NCBI GenBank assembly: GCA_964631965.1
Contig: CAZWAR010000033.1
Coordinates: forward strand, 1-26,802
Length of the DNA: 26,802 nt
From: CAIQPS01 sp964631965
GTDB lineage: Bacteria > Actinomycetota > Thermoleophilia > RBG-16-64-13
Direction: 5' to 3'
Shown: piece after piece, positions 15,288 through 23,503 of the stretch
How positions within the stretch are numbered: the first letter of the stretch is position 1
Layout: each line of letters begins with the position of its first letter
The notes under the pieces: generated by a model
Told to the model about the DNA's origin: nothing
Database searches by the model: none
Seen by the model: only the letters and a program-made list of their open reading frames with translations
Program-made: the position numbers and the translations under genes

Positions 15288-16124
15288 ATGAGTAGAACAG
15301 ACTTCGGATACATCCTCAGGCAGCTGCGCCACGATCGCGGCGAAACGCTCGAGCAGGTCTCGGACTCCACCGGGCTCTCGGTAGCGATGCTTTCCCGTGT
15401 CGAGCGTAACGAGAGGCTCCCCTCCCCGGAATCGGTCGAGGCGCTCGCCAGGCACTTCGACCTCCCCATCGACTACCTGATGAGCGAGACCATCGCCCGC
15501 CGTCTGTTCAACCGCTACGGCGAGGAGAGCGCCACCCGCGCGGCGGAGCACCTTTCGCGGGAGCCGCTCGATCTCGATCTCCTGGCGGGCCCGATGGACG
15601 AAGAGGAAACGGACAGCGGGCATGAGGAGACCCGGGGCCGCCGTTCTCTCGCCTCCCGCGGAGTCCGCAACTACGGCCCGTTCCGCGAGAGGGATATCCT
15701 GGCGGCGTTGGGTACCAGCCCTGCGCCACGGTCAAGAGCAGCCGGACCCAGCCCCTCGCCCGCGGAAGGCGCCGCCCCGCCTGCCGGAGTCGCCGCGTCG
15801 CAGGCGGACAGCGCTGCCTCCATACCCGACGACATCCCCCTTGGCTTGCTGAGGATACCGGACGAATACCGGAACCGAATCGATCCGGCCACCCAGCGCG
15901 TACTCCGCGCCGCGACCGAGGCTTCGGAGGCGGCCACGTTGCTCGCCAGCCGCGAGATCCCCGACCTCAGCCGGGCGGCCCGGCTACAGCTCGTGGACCG
16001 GGTGTCTCTCCTCGCCTCACACGCTGCGGACCTTCTTCACGTCTTGGCGGCAGACCCAGACAGGAGAGTCCGAGATGCAGCCAGGGAGGCACTCGACCGT
16101 TTGCCCCGCTCCGCCGGCGGGTAA
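15288..16124 (+). CDS. XRE family transcriptional regulator
   Basis: A 278-residue protein. The N-terminal helix-turn-helix covers about residues 6-62: FGYILRQLRHDRGETLEQVSDSTGLSVAMLSRVERNERLPSPESVEALARHF, given here in segments of the HTH_3 pattern, with LSVAMLSRVER as the recognition region. A Pro/Ala-rich linker follows (about 135-185), then a helical C-terminal segment (about 205-275) of unknown role. There is no peptidase or kinase domain. The start at 15288 is chosen over an in-frame ATG at 15270 because GGAGGAAAG directly precedes it. It is divergent from the vWA/ARPP-1 operon and probably represses that operon and itself through the palindrome. Confidence 0.88.
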   Translation: MSRTDFGYILRQLRHDRGETLEQVSDSTGLSVAMLSRVERNERLPSPESVEALARHFDLPIDYLMSETIARRLFNRYGEESATRAAEHLSREPLDLDLLAGPMDEEETDSGHEETRGRRSLASRGVRNYGPFRERDILAALGTSPAPRSRAAGPSPSPAEGAAPPAGVAASQADSAASIPDDIPLGLLRIPDEYRNRIDPATQRVLRAATEASEAATLLASREIPDLSRAARLQLVDRVSLLASHAADLLHVLAADPDRRVRDAAREALDRLPRSAGG

Positions 16125-16183
16125 GCCCTGACAGCGACCCGGCATCCCTGCCGATCGTTTCGTCGAGCCGGAGGAGGGTGGTC

Positions 16184-16978
16184 ATGCTGCGCACAGCTGA
16201 AGATCTACGCGGATACGCGCTCAGCGCGGATGGCGAGAAGCTGGGGACCCTGGAGAATCTCTATTTCGACGACCGCTACTGGACCGTGCGCTATCTGGTG
16301 GTGGACACCGGAGGATGGCTGGTGCAGCACCGCGTGCTGATCTCCCCTCGGGCGGTGAAAGGAGTGGACGGGGTCAACGAGATCATCTCCACCGAGTTGA
16401 CCAAGGAACAGGTGGAGAACAGCCCGGCGCCAGACGAGCATGCTCCGGTCGACCGCCAGTTCGAGATCGCCTACAACGAGTACTACGCCTACTCCCCCTA
16501 TTGGGTCGGCCCGTTGGCGTGGGGAGCCTCCACGGCGCCTCGCCCCCCTCAAGATGCCGCCCCCCTCGAGGAGCGCGAGTCCTGGGACAGCAACCTGTTC
16601 AGCACCGGAGATCTCACCGGCTTCGGTAGATACTCCGTGGCCGCCTCTGACGGCGACCTCGGCCATATCGACGGTGTGTTCGTGGACGACGAGAACTGGG
16701 TGATTCGCTACCTCGTGGTGGCCACAAGGGACTGGTTGCCGGGCAAGCGGGTCCTCGTGCCGCCGCAATGGACGACGGTGGACTGGGAAGACCGGAAGAT
16801 CTCGGTGGATCTCTCGAAAGACGCGATAAGGACCGCCCCCGCATTCGACGACAGCGTGGAAATCACCCGGGAGTACGAAGATTCGCTCTTCCGCCACTAC
16901 TGCCGCTCCGCCTACTGGACCGACGCCTCTCTGTGCTACGAGCCGCCCGCCCGGCGTCCACCGGACGGCAACGACTGA
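16184..16978 (+). CDS. double PRC-barrel domain protein
   Basis: A 264-residue protein with two PRC-barrel units: residues about 1-80 (LRGYALSADGEKLGTLENLYFD, WTVRYLVVDTGGW) and about 150-220 (GRYSVAASDGDLGHIDGVFVDD, WVIRYLVVATRDW). A Tyr-rich connector and a Tyr/Arg-rich tail flank the second unit. PRC-barrels bind RNA, proteins or quinones in photosynthetic reaction centres and in RimM; stand-alone double forms are common in soil and stress-related loci but have no fixed function. GGAGG lies about nine bases before ATG 16184. The protein is soluble. Confidence 0.88.
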   Translation: MLRTAEDLRGYALSADGEKLGTLENLYFDDRYWTVRYLVVDTGGWLVQHRVLISPRAVKGVDGVNEIISTELTKEQVENSPAPDEHAPVDRQFEIAYNEYYAYSPYWVGPLAWGASTAPRPPQDAAPLEERESWDSNLFSTGDLTGFGRYSVAASDGDLGHIDGVFVDDENWVIRYLVVATRDWLPGKRVLVPPQWTTVDWEDRKISVDLSKDAIRTAPAFDDSVEITREYEDSLFRHYCRSAYWTDASLCYEPPARRPPDGND

Positions 16979-17035
16979 GGCCCGACGCCGTCGCCCTCGG
17001 GGGACGGGCCGGGAGGAGATCGGCCGGCGAGCCGG

Positions 17036-19252
17036 CTACCCCTCAGCGCCGACGCCCGAGACCTTGCGAGCGGGCTTCACACCCGGGAGGAGCCGCACGG
17101 CATCACCAGGCTCCACCGACAGATGGGGCAGCCTCTGCTCGATGAACCGCGGCAGATGCCAATTGGCCTTACCGAACAGGTGCATGAGAGCCGGCACCAG
17201 GAACGTCCGCAGCACGAAGGCGTCGAGGAGGACGGCCGTCGCCAACCCCACCCCGAACTCGGCCACGATGCGCTGTCCGCCGAACACGAAAGCCGCGAAC
17301 ACGCAGATCATGATGGCAGCCGCAGCCGTGATCACTCGGCCGGTGGACGCCTGGCCGGTGATGACCGCCCGACGATTGTCGCGGGTGTTGACCCATTCCT
17401 CGTGCATGCGGCTCACCAGGAACACCTGATAGTCCATGGATAGACCGAACAGGACGGCGATCAGGAGCACCGGCAGGAAGGCCTCCACCGGTCCCGCCCG
17501 GCCCAGTCCCAGCAGCTCGGAGCCCCACCCCCACTGGAAGAAGGCAACGACCACGCCGAAACTGGCAGCGGCGGCAAGCAGGTTCATGATGGCAGCGGTG
17601 GCCGGCACTACGAAGCTGCGGAAGGCCACGAACAGCAATACAAAGCCGAGCGCGACGATGACGCCCAGGAAGATGGGCAGTTTGGCCATCACCACCCCGG
17701 CGAAGTCGTCGTACACGGCGGTGGCTCCACCCACCATGACGTGAAGTCCGCTGCCGGTGACGGCCGTCGGGATCACGTCCGTGCGCAGATGCTTGATGAG
17801 CGCGCTCGTCTGAGCGTCCTGGGGAGCCGTCGTCGGAATCACTTCGATCACCGAGAGAGCGGAGCCGGGCTGCGACGGCAGGGGCACCACCTCGGCGACG
17901 CCCGGGTCGGAACCGAGAGCCTGGGTCAGCCGCGCGAGAGCAGCCCCGTCGGCATCCGAGCCGGATCCCTGGGTCACCAGGAGCAGCGGGCCGTTGAAGC
18001 CCGGGCCGAAGCCCTCGGTGAGCATGTCGTAGGCCTTGCGGGTGGTGGTCGATGCGGGGTCGTTGCCGGCATCGGACAGACCGAGGCGCAGCGAGAGGAA
18101 CGGGCTAGCCAGCACCCCCATGATGATCAGCGTACAGACGGCCAGGATCGCTGGGCGCCGGGAGACGAAGTGCCCGAGCCGGTTCCAGAAGTGCTCGGTA
18201 TGCATTTCTTCGAATCCGTTCTCGGCCAGACGCCGGCGCTCCCGCCGGCTCAACACCCGCATCCCCATGAAGCCGAGCAGGGCCGGTAACAGGGTGATGG
18301 CGGCAACCATGGTGAGCGCTACGGCGAAGACTGAGGAATAGGCGAGACCGTCGAGGATGTTGATGCGCAGGATGAGCAGCCCCAGCAAGGCGATGCAGAC
18401 AGTGCCGCCAGCAAAGAGCACAGCCCGACCGGCCGTGTTCATCGCCCGGACGACCGAGTCTTCCGCGCTCATCCCGGCTTTGAGACCCTGACGGTGCCTC
18501 GTCACGATGAACAGCGCGTAGTCGATGCCCACCCCGAGGCCCACGACGATGGCCATGGTGGGGGCCACCGAGTTGATCCCAACTACGTGTGAGAGCAGGT
18601 CGATTCCGAAGATGGTCAAGCCCAAGGCCAGCCCGGCGGTGAGCAGGGGCAGGAGCATACCGAACAACGAGCCGAACGCGAGGAGGATGATCGCGCCGGC
18701 CGCCACCAGCCCGATTACTGCGCTGCTCGAGAGTGACACGTGGTTGGCCTCCTGCGCCGCTTCTCCGCCTACGTCCACCTGGAGACCCGATGTCTGGGCC
18801 TGCGTGGCCAGGTCGATAACGTGGACAACGTCCTGCTTGGCTAGCGAGGAGCCAGACGCGCTGAACATGACCGTGGCGTAGGCGGTCTGCCCGTCCTGAC
18901 TGATCTGGGCCGCACCGGCCATCCCCACTGCATAGGGACTGACGACGTATGCCACGGACGGGGCACCCGCTATCTTGTCGAGGGCCGCCTGGATCTCCTG
19001 CTTGACCGCGGGGTCGTCCACCGACCCGCTGTTCACATGCCAGACAACGGTGGCAGAATCGCCGGATTGCTGAGGGAGGGCCGACTTCAGGAGCTGGAGC
19101 GCCTGAGAGGACTCGGTCCCGGGAAGGTTGAAGCTATTGGAATACGAACTGCCGACGGCTTGGCTGACAGCCACAACGGTCAGCAGGGTCACGAGCCAAG
19201 TGGCGACGACAACCAAACGGTGCCGATAGCACCAACGGGCAAGACCGGCCAA
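17036..19252 (-). CDS. MMPL family RND-type transporter
   Basis: A 738-residue protein with the two-repeat architecture of MMPL transporters: one helix, a large extracytoplasmic loop (about 35-170), a bundle of helices, then the same again. The proton-relay motif in helix 4 of each half is present as GVGIDYALFIVTRH and LSMDYQVFLVSRMHEE. Members export lipids, siderophores or drugs using the proton gradient; the cargo is not predictable here. The start is a TTG with AGGAAGAG upstream. An imperfect palindrome lies 63 bases upstream of the start. It is transcribed in the same direction as the ABC exporter genes. Confidence 0.93.
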   Translation of the reverse strand: MAGLARWCYRHRLVVVATWLVTLLTVVAVSQAVGSSYSNSFNLPGTESSQALQLLKSALPQQSGDSATVVWHVNSGSVDDPAVKQEIQAALDKIAGAPSVAYVVSPYAVGMAGAAQISQDGQTAYATVMFSASGSSLAKQDVVHVIDLATQAQTSGLQVDVGGEAAQEANHVSLSSSAVIGLVAAGAIILLAFGSLFGMLLPLLTAGLALGLTIFGIDLLSHVVGINSVAPTMAIVVGLGVGIDYALFIVTRHRQGLKAGMSAEDSVVRAMNTAGRAVLFAGGTVCIALLGLLILRINILDGLAYSSVFAVALTMVAAITLLPALLGFMGMRVLSRRERRRLAENGFEEMHTEHFWNRLGHFVSRRPAILAVCTLIIMGVLASPFLSLRLGLSDAGNDPASTTTRKAYDMLTEGFGPGFNGPLLLVTQGSGSDADGAALARLTQALGSDPGVAEVVPLPSQPGSALSVIEVIPTTAPQDAQTSALIKHLRTDVIPTAVTGSGLHVMVGGATAVYDDFAGVVMAKLPIFLGVIVALGFVLLFVAFRSFVVPATAAIMNLLAAAASFGVVVAFFQWGWGSELLGLGRAGPVEAFLPVLLIAVLFGLSMDYQVFLVSRMHEEWVNTRDNRRAVITGQASTGRVITAAAAIMICVFAAFVFGGQRIVAEFGVGLATAVLLDAFVLRTFLVPALMHLFGKANWHLPRFIEQRLPHLSVEPGDAVRLLPGVKPARKVSGVGAEG

Positions 19253-19314
19253 TGTTGTCTCTTCCTACCAGGGTCCTACTACGACTTGCGAGACAGCACT
19301 GAAACCGTTCCGCA

Positions 19315-19330
19315 TTGGGTATGTTACCAA
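19315..19330. promoter_or_regulatory. imperfect palindrome upstream of the MMPL gene
   Basis: TTGGGTATGTTACCAA has TTGG/CCAA arms and near-symmetric inner bases. Its minus strand includes TAACAT, a possible -10 for the MMPL gene. It is a candidate operator for a TetR- or MarR-type repressor not present next door. Confidence 0.35.
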
Positions 19331-19387
19331 GTTAGGTCCGGCTTCGTCGCAAAAAAGTCGGCGTCCGGCGCGGGAAGAGCGGTGGCG

Positions 19388-20206
19388 TCATTCTTTGCTG
19401 GAAAGAACCACTTTTTCCTTTGTGAGCCGTCTCGACAACCCCCGACTGACGGCTCCCACCACGATCGCGAGACCCAGCAGGACGGGCAGGAAGAACTTCT
19501 GATTCAAGCCTCCGCCTGGAATGCTGTAGACCGAGAAGAGCAGCACGCCTAGCAGCACCAGAAACACTGCGACGAAGATGAAGTTGCTCACCCGGACGTT
19601 GCTGATGATGAGCTGGAGATGCACCACCAGCGAGATCACGGCCATTACCAGCAGCGGCACCACGATCAGCCCCGTTACGATAGCGAGTGGCGGGGGCCCA
19701 ATCACCTGATGCACCCGAGGCGCAACCTCCCCCAGCGAGATCACCAGATACGAGAACACCGACAACCCGAGCCACACCGCGGAGGCCGAGAGGGTGACGG
19801 CAATCGATTTGCCCAGCCAGATCTAGTGAAAGTTGGCCGGCGTGGCCATTAGCGAATCCAGTGTCCGCTTACTCTTCTCCAGCACCACGATGGAGATGGA
19901 CGTCTGGCAGGCGAAGAAACAGTAGAGCACGGGCACGATGTAAGCGATGGTGGCCAGGAACACTCGGCTCATCTCGACGAGTTGGGCCGGGGTGGCCCCG
20001 TTCTTGGTGAGGCTGTCGGCCAGGGAGAAGTAGCTGAAGAAGTACGAGATCGAGGCGAGAAGCATCACGAACACGTAGAGGTAGGTGCTTCTGGTGCCGA
20101 GCACGTCGGACAGATCCTTTCTGGCGATCACCCACATGCGGCGCAGATTCAGGCCGGCAGCCGCGGGCCGGCCGACCGGGTGGTCAAAATAGCGGCCGCT
20201 ACGCAT
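19388..20206 (-). pseudogene. ABC-2 type exporter permease interrupted by an in-frame amber codon
   Basis: The reading frame from ATG 20206 to the stop at 19388 would encode about 272 residues with six hydrophobic helices, a normal compact ABC-2 permease starting RRMWVIARKDLSDVLGTRSTYL. A TAG at 19825-19823 falls after SLMATPANFH, and the same frame continues with IWLGKSIAVTLSASAV, the conserved region after the cytoplasmic loop. A single change from CAG or GAG would explain it. The start overlaps the ATPase gene by eight bases, so it belongs to the same operon. Without readthrough the product lacks the last helices and is non-functional. A sequencing error is possible. Confidence 0.85.
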
Positions 20207-21155
20207 CGCGGGAGCCCCCCTCATCGGAGGAGTTGTGCTCCTCGTCATTGTCGGAGTCATCGGACTCGTCGTCATCATCGTCCGGCTCATCGTCGTAGGA
20301 GTCGCCGGCCTCCCGCACGATCCTCAGATACAGCTCCTCGAGACCCGGGGCCATGCTCGTGACCTCGCGGATGCGGGCGCCCTCTGAGGCCAATAAGGTG
20401 ACGGCGGCGGACACTCCGTCGTCATCTACGACGGAGAGAGTCAGCACCTCTCCCGCCTGAGCAACCCTCTTCACGCCCGGCAGGGCGCCCAACCGATCGA
20501 GAGTCGCGCCGCCGGCGGGCTCCGCCGTCCGGATCCGCGCCTCCCGCGCGGCCCGCTCCCGTTCGATCTCCGCGAGTTCGCCGAACATCCTTATCTCTCC
20601 GCGGTGGATCAGCGCCACCCGATTGCAGATGCGCTGCACTTCGTCCAGGTTGTGCGAACTGAGGAGAACGCTCTTCCCCCGCTCCCGAGCCATGGTGAGC
20701 AAGGCTTGGCGGATGTCCACCTGTCCTGCCGGGTCGACGCCGGCTGTGGGCTCGTCGAGGATGAGCAGGTCGGGGTCGTGCAGCATGGCCCGGCCCAAGG
20801 CGAGCCGTTGCCGCATGCCTTTGGAGAAGGTACCCACCTTGTCTCCGGCGCGGTCGGTGAGACCCGCCAGTTCGAGCATGGCGGCGATCCGGTCCTCCGG
20901 GGCGGGCACTCCGTAGATCTGAGCGTAGTAGAGGAGGTTGTCGTGGGCGGTGACCGGGTCGTACAAACCGTCGTTCTCGAGCACAAAGCCGACCCGATTC
21001 CGCACGCTGTCCGTAGTCGGGGCCTCCCCCAACACGCTCACGGTGCCAGAATCCGCCTCGAGCAGGCCCAGAAGCACTCGGATGCTGGTGGTCTTCCCGG
21101 CGCCGTTCGGTCCCAGGAAGCCGAAGATGTCGCCCTGCTGCACGGAGAAGCTCAC
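20199..21155 (-). CDS. ABC-2 exporter ATPase with acidic tail
   Basis: A 318-residue ATPase from GTG 21155. Motifs are Walker A GPNGAGKTT, signature FSKGMRQRL, Walker B LLILDEPTAGVDP and switch SSHNL. The C-terminal extension (about 285-318) is a run of Asp, Glu and Ser (for example DDEPDDDDDESDDSD), unusual for this family. The usual first strand is encoded upstream of GTG 21155 (LVTLNHIWKQLNGRQILRDV), back to 21221, but no ATG, GTG or TTG exists there. AGGAG sits six bases before an ATC at 21221-21219, so the original start may have been lost, or ATC may be used. It pairs with the interrupted permease downstream. Confidence 0.9.
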   Translation of the reverse strand: MSFSVQQGDIFGFLGPNGAGKTTSIRVLLGLLEADSGTVSVLGEAPTTDSVRNRVGFVLENDGLYDPVTAHDNLLYYAQIYGVPAPEDRIAAMLELAGLTDRAGDKVGTFSKGMRQRLALGRAMLHDPDLLILDEPTAGVDPAGQVDIRQALLTMARERGKSVLLSSHNLDEVQRICNRVALIHRGEIRMFGELAEIERERAAREARIRTAEPAGGATLDRLGALPGVKRVAQAGEVLTLSVVDDDGVSAAVTLLASEGARIREVTSMAPGLEELYLRIVREAGDSYDDEPDDDDDESDDSDNDEEHNSSDEGGSRDA

Positions 21156-21423
21156 GTCCCGCAGTATCTGCCGGCCGTTCAGTTGTTTCCAGATGTGATT
21201 GAGAGTGACGAGTTGTTCGATGACGGTCTCCTGCGCGTATCAAGGATCTTCGGCATGCGGGCTCGCAAGCGGAGGCACTGCAGTTAGTGAGCGGCCGCTA
21301 CCGGAGGTTGAGTATGCCATACCGCACGAAGTGCACATAGGGGCCGCTCCGACCACGCGGACAGCGGCATGGGGAGGGAGCAACGCATCACCACGGCGAA
21401 CGGCGGGAACCCGGCGCATCGGC

Positions 21424-21429
21424 TACAAT
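21424..21429 (+). promoter_or_regulatory. candidate -10 element of the tRNA-Ser gene
   Basis: TACAAT lies 55 bases before the mature tRNA 5' end, with no clear -35. Other parts of 21222-21483 show no gene. Confidence 0.35.
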
Positions 21430-21483
21430 CGCCCAGTGCTGCGCAGGCGCCGGCGGCTGTTGCCGGCCGTGCGGGGGCCATCT

Positions 21484-21572
21484 GGAGAGGTGGCAGAGTG
21501 GCTTAATGCGGCGGTCTCGAAAACCGTTGGGCCGGGCAACCGGTCCCGGGGGTTCAAATCCCCCCCTCTCCG
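21484..21572 (+). tRNA. tRNA-Ser(CGA)
   Basis: An 89-base class II tRNA. The 7-bp acceptor stem pairs GGAGAGG with CCTCTCC, with discriminator G. The anticodon loop CTCGAAA gives anticodon CGA (reads UCG). A long variable arm (TTGGGCCGGGCAACCGGTC region) and a perfect T-arm GGGGG-TTCAAAT-CCCCC follow. CCA is not encoded. The 3' half is the source of the repeats further downstream, so this gene is the likely integration site of the region to its right. Confidence 0.95.
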
Positions 21573-21600
21573 CTCTGTTTCGCGCGACAGACCGTGAATT
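21516..21600 (+). repeat. class A repeat, copy 1 (attachment-site-like)
   Basis: Runs from the anticodon loop through the tRNA 3' end and 28 bases beyond. It matches 23404-23486 with a perfect first 42 bases, one 2-base deletion and about four substitutions. The junction in the anticodon loop is typical of tyrosine-recombinase att sites. Confidence 0.75.
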
Positions 21601-21883
21601 TGTGATGTCGTCGTTGCCCTCAAACCCGGTGCCCCTGAGGAAAAGCGCTACGTCGTGGGAGCGAGGAGGGTCTGGTTCTTGACCGCGCGGTGGTCTGAGA
21701 CGATCACTGCGCACACTGCCGGCTTCTTGTCCCTCCCGGCGCGCCCCCGCCTCCTGGCAGAGCGTCTCCAAGGACGCGGCATGCCGTAGTGGACGGTAAG
21801 CGCACGTGCAAGCAAATCCGAGGGGTTGCTAGACTGGGTGTGCCCTCTCCTCGACCGTGAGGATGCGAAAAGGGATGTTACCG
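21573..21883. other. tRNA-downstream stretch without a gene
   Basis: After the repeat tail there is no supported reading frame. TAGACT at 21830-21835 could be a -10 for the lipoprotein gene that follows; the -35 is weak. Antisense frames crossing the tRNA are the usual artefacts. Confidence 0.4.
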
Positions 21884-22921
21884 GTGAGCAGACGCGCCGC
21901 GAGCAGAAGCGCCACGGGCAGAAGCCCGGCGGGTGGCGGCCCCGCGGAGGGTGGTCGCTGGTCGTTTCTCGTCCTCTCGGCCATCTGCGTGCTTGTCGCC
22001 GGAGCGGCGTCCGGTTGCGGGGCCGCTTCTACCGGGGCGGAGTCGGCCGCGGGAGCGACCGCCAACGAACTGGTGGGCGAAGCAGCCATCGGCTCGGCTC
22101 ACCTGCCTCCCGGTGAAGTGACCATGAGCCCGGAGGCCTCCGCATTCACCCCGCCGGAGACCGTCGAGTGCTGGCGCGTGGCTTCCTCGACCCCGCTCAC
22201 CAGAGAGGTGATGGACCGGCAGGCCACCAGACTGGGCATGGGCGAACCGCGGAGGTACACCTTCGCGGGTGTCTCCGATCCCAAACGGAGCCTGGTGTAT
22301 TTCGGAGACGCCGATTCCTTCATCTTCTCCGAACGGGAGTGGGACGAAGAACTAGCGCACAAGTTCGAAGCGGGCGAAGAGATCCCCGAACTCACCCCCG
22401 AGGAGGCTCGGGAGAAGGCCGATTCCTTTCTCGCCGAGACCGGTTTCGCCGAGGGCCTCACCCTATCCACCGTCGGGGTGAAAGAGGCCCTCGAGACGCC
22501 GTCCCGCACCTGCGTCCTCGCCCTGGTGGTCGCCTATGAAGCGGGCCAAACCCTGGACGGCCGGCGGGTACTGGCCGGCCGGGAGGTGTGGGCTCCGGCG
22601 AGCGCCTCGGTGGTGGTATCGGCCGACGGGCGTATCGTCCGCTTCGCCCATTCCGGTCAAGGGGCGGTGCCGGCTGAGAGTGTGAAGTTGCGGCCGGTGG
22701 CCGCCGCTCTGGATGACCTTCGGGCCGGCCTGGGGCAGTGCCCGGCCCACGCCACCCGGGAGAGTCTTTCGCGGGTAACGGTGACGAGTGTAGACGTCGC
22801 CTACTACCGGCCGCCAGCGGCTGTGCAAGAGGAATACTACAAGCCCGTCTATGTATTCCACGTCAGCCTCGCGGACGGGACCAGCGGGGACTGGCTGTTG
22901 TCGGCCTTCGACGGGGGGTAG
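21884..22921 (+). CDS. putative lipoprotein, large extracytoplasmic
   Basis: A 345-residue protein with a basic N-terminus, one hydrophobic segment and the lipobox ASGC (Cys45), so probably anchored outside. The mature part has a linker, then TPEEAREKADSFLAETG, a helix typical of PepSY/YycH-like domains, and a C-terminal beta-rich segment with YYKPVYVFHV. GTG 21884 is chosen because AAAAGGG lies nine bases upstream; in-frame ATG 21863 and 21875 are alternatives. It lies within the segment bounded by tRNA-Ser repeats. The function is unknown; it could be a two-component-associated or cell-surface sensor protein. Confidence 0.75.
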   Translation: MSRRAASRSATGRSPAGGGPAEGGRWSFLVLSAICVLVAGAASGCGAASTGAESAAGATANELVGEAAIGSAHLPPGEVTMSPEASAFTPPETVECWRVASSTPLTREVMDRQATRLGMGEPRRYTFAGVSDPKRSLVYFGDADSFIFSEREWDEELAHKFEAGEEIPELTPEEAREKADSFLAETGFAEGLTLSTVGVKEALETPSRTCVLALVVAYEAGQTLDGRRVLAGREVWAPASASVVVSADGRIVRFAHSGQGAVPAESVKLRPVAAALDDLRAGLGQCPAHATRESLSRVTVTSVDVAYYRPPAAVQEEYYKPVYVFHVSLADGTSGDWLLSAFDGG

Positions 22922-22927
22922 GGCTGG

Positions 22928-23087
22928 ATGTCGAGGATGCGTCTCTTCGCCGCGATCGTCGTGCTGGCTCTCCTGGGTGGTCGCCGGGCTTGCCGTGACC
23001 GGGTGTGGAGCGGGAGGCGCGATTTCGGCGCCCGACACCTCCGCGACCGGAATCCGCAGGCCGTCAGCCCTGACGGCGATACCCTGA
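22928..23087 (+). pseudogene. frameshifted, truncated lipoprotein
   Basis: ATG 22928 starts a signal-peptide-like sequence MSRMRLFAAIVVLALL. Removing one G from the run at 22975-22977 restores VVAGLAVTGCG, a lipobox, and a frame ending at 23087 (about 52 residues). Six bases separate it from the preceding lipoprotein. It looks like the broken start of a second lipoprotein of the same operon. Confidence 0.55.
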
Positions 23088-23403
23088 ACACGGCCGTCAG
23101 ACGAATCGCGATGCTGTTCGAGCTGTCCGGGGACGCTGTCTCCACGTCCACCGGGCTGAGATTCTGGCGCTCGGGTGTGCCGACTGAGTCAGTACGACAT
23201 TTCTCGCGGCTCATCCTTCCGTGGCGCCAGCCAGCCCCATGGTTCTGACCTGTGGCGGCGAACGCCGCCTGGTGACATTCTGGTGACGAACTCTCCGGAC
23301 ACCGACGGAGTGGCAGGACCCGCCAGCATGAAGGCGGTATTGCGGCCGGACATAACTGTATCGATGCACACCCGATAGCCCCCATCGGAGCCCGAGCCGA
23401 GCC
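23088..23403. other. stretch without a supported gene
   Basis: Open frames here lack ribosome binding sites and recognisable domains. The long minus-strand frame that runs through it reads across a tRNA relic. Confidence 0.4.
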
Positions 23404-23486
23404 CTCGAAAACCGTTGGGCCGGGCAACCGGTCCCGGGGGTTCAAGTCCCCCCCTCCGCTCTGTTTCGCGCAACAGACCGTGGATT
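23404..23486 (+). repeat. class A repeat, copy 2 (attachment-site-like, tRNA-Ser 3' half)
   Basis: Copies the tRNA-Ser gene from the anticodon loop to 28 bases past its end. The tRNA 5' half is absent, so this is a pseudo-tRNA. With copy 1 it bounds 1888 bases, consistent with an integrated element or its remnant. Confidence 0.75.
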
Positions 23487-23503
23487 GGCACCCAGCAAAG
23501 TCT

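Noticed and set aside
19823..19825. TAG as a pyrrolysine or other recoded codon
   Set aside because: No pyrrolysine genes or structured insertion signal are visible; a simple nonsense change is the more economical explanation.
21388..21771. Minus-strand frames across the tRNA with sequences like GGDLNPRDRLPGPTVFE and GGFEPPGPVARPNGF
   Set aside because: These are the well-known spurious translations of the antisense strand of tRNA-Ser; the same artefact appears at the relics near 23189-23661 and 25414-25520.
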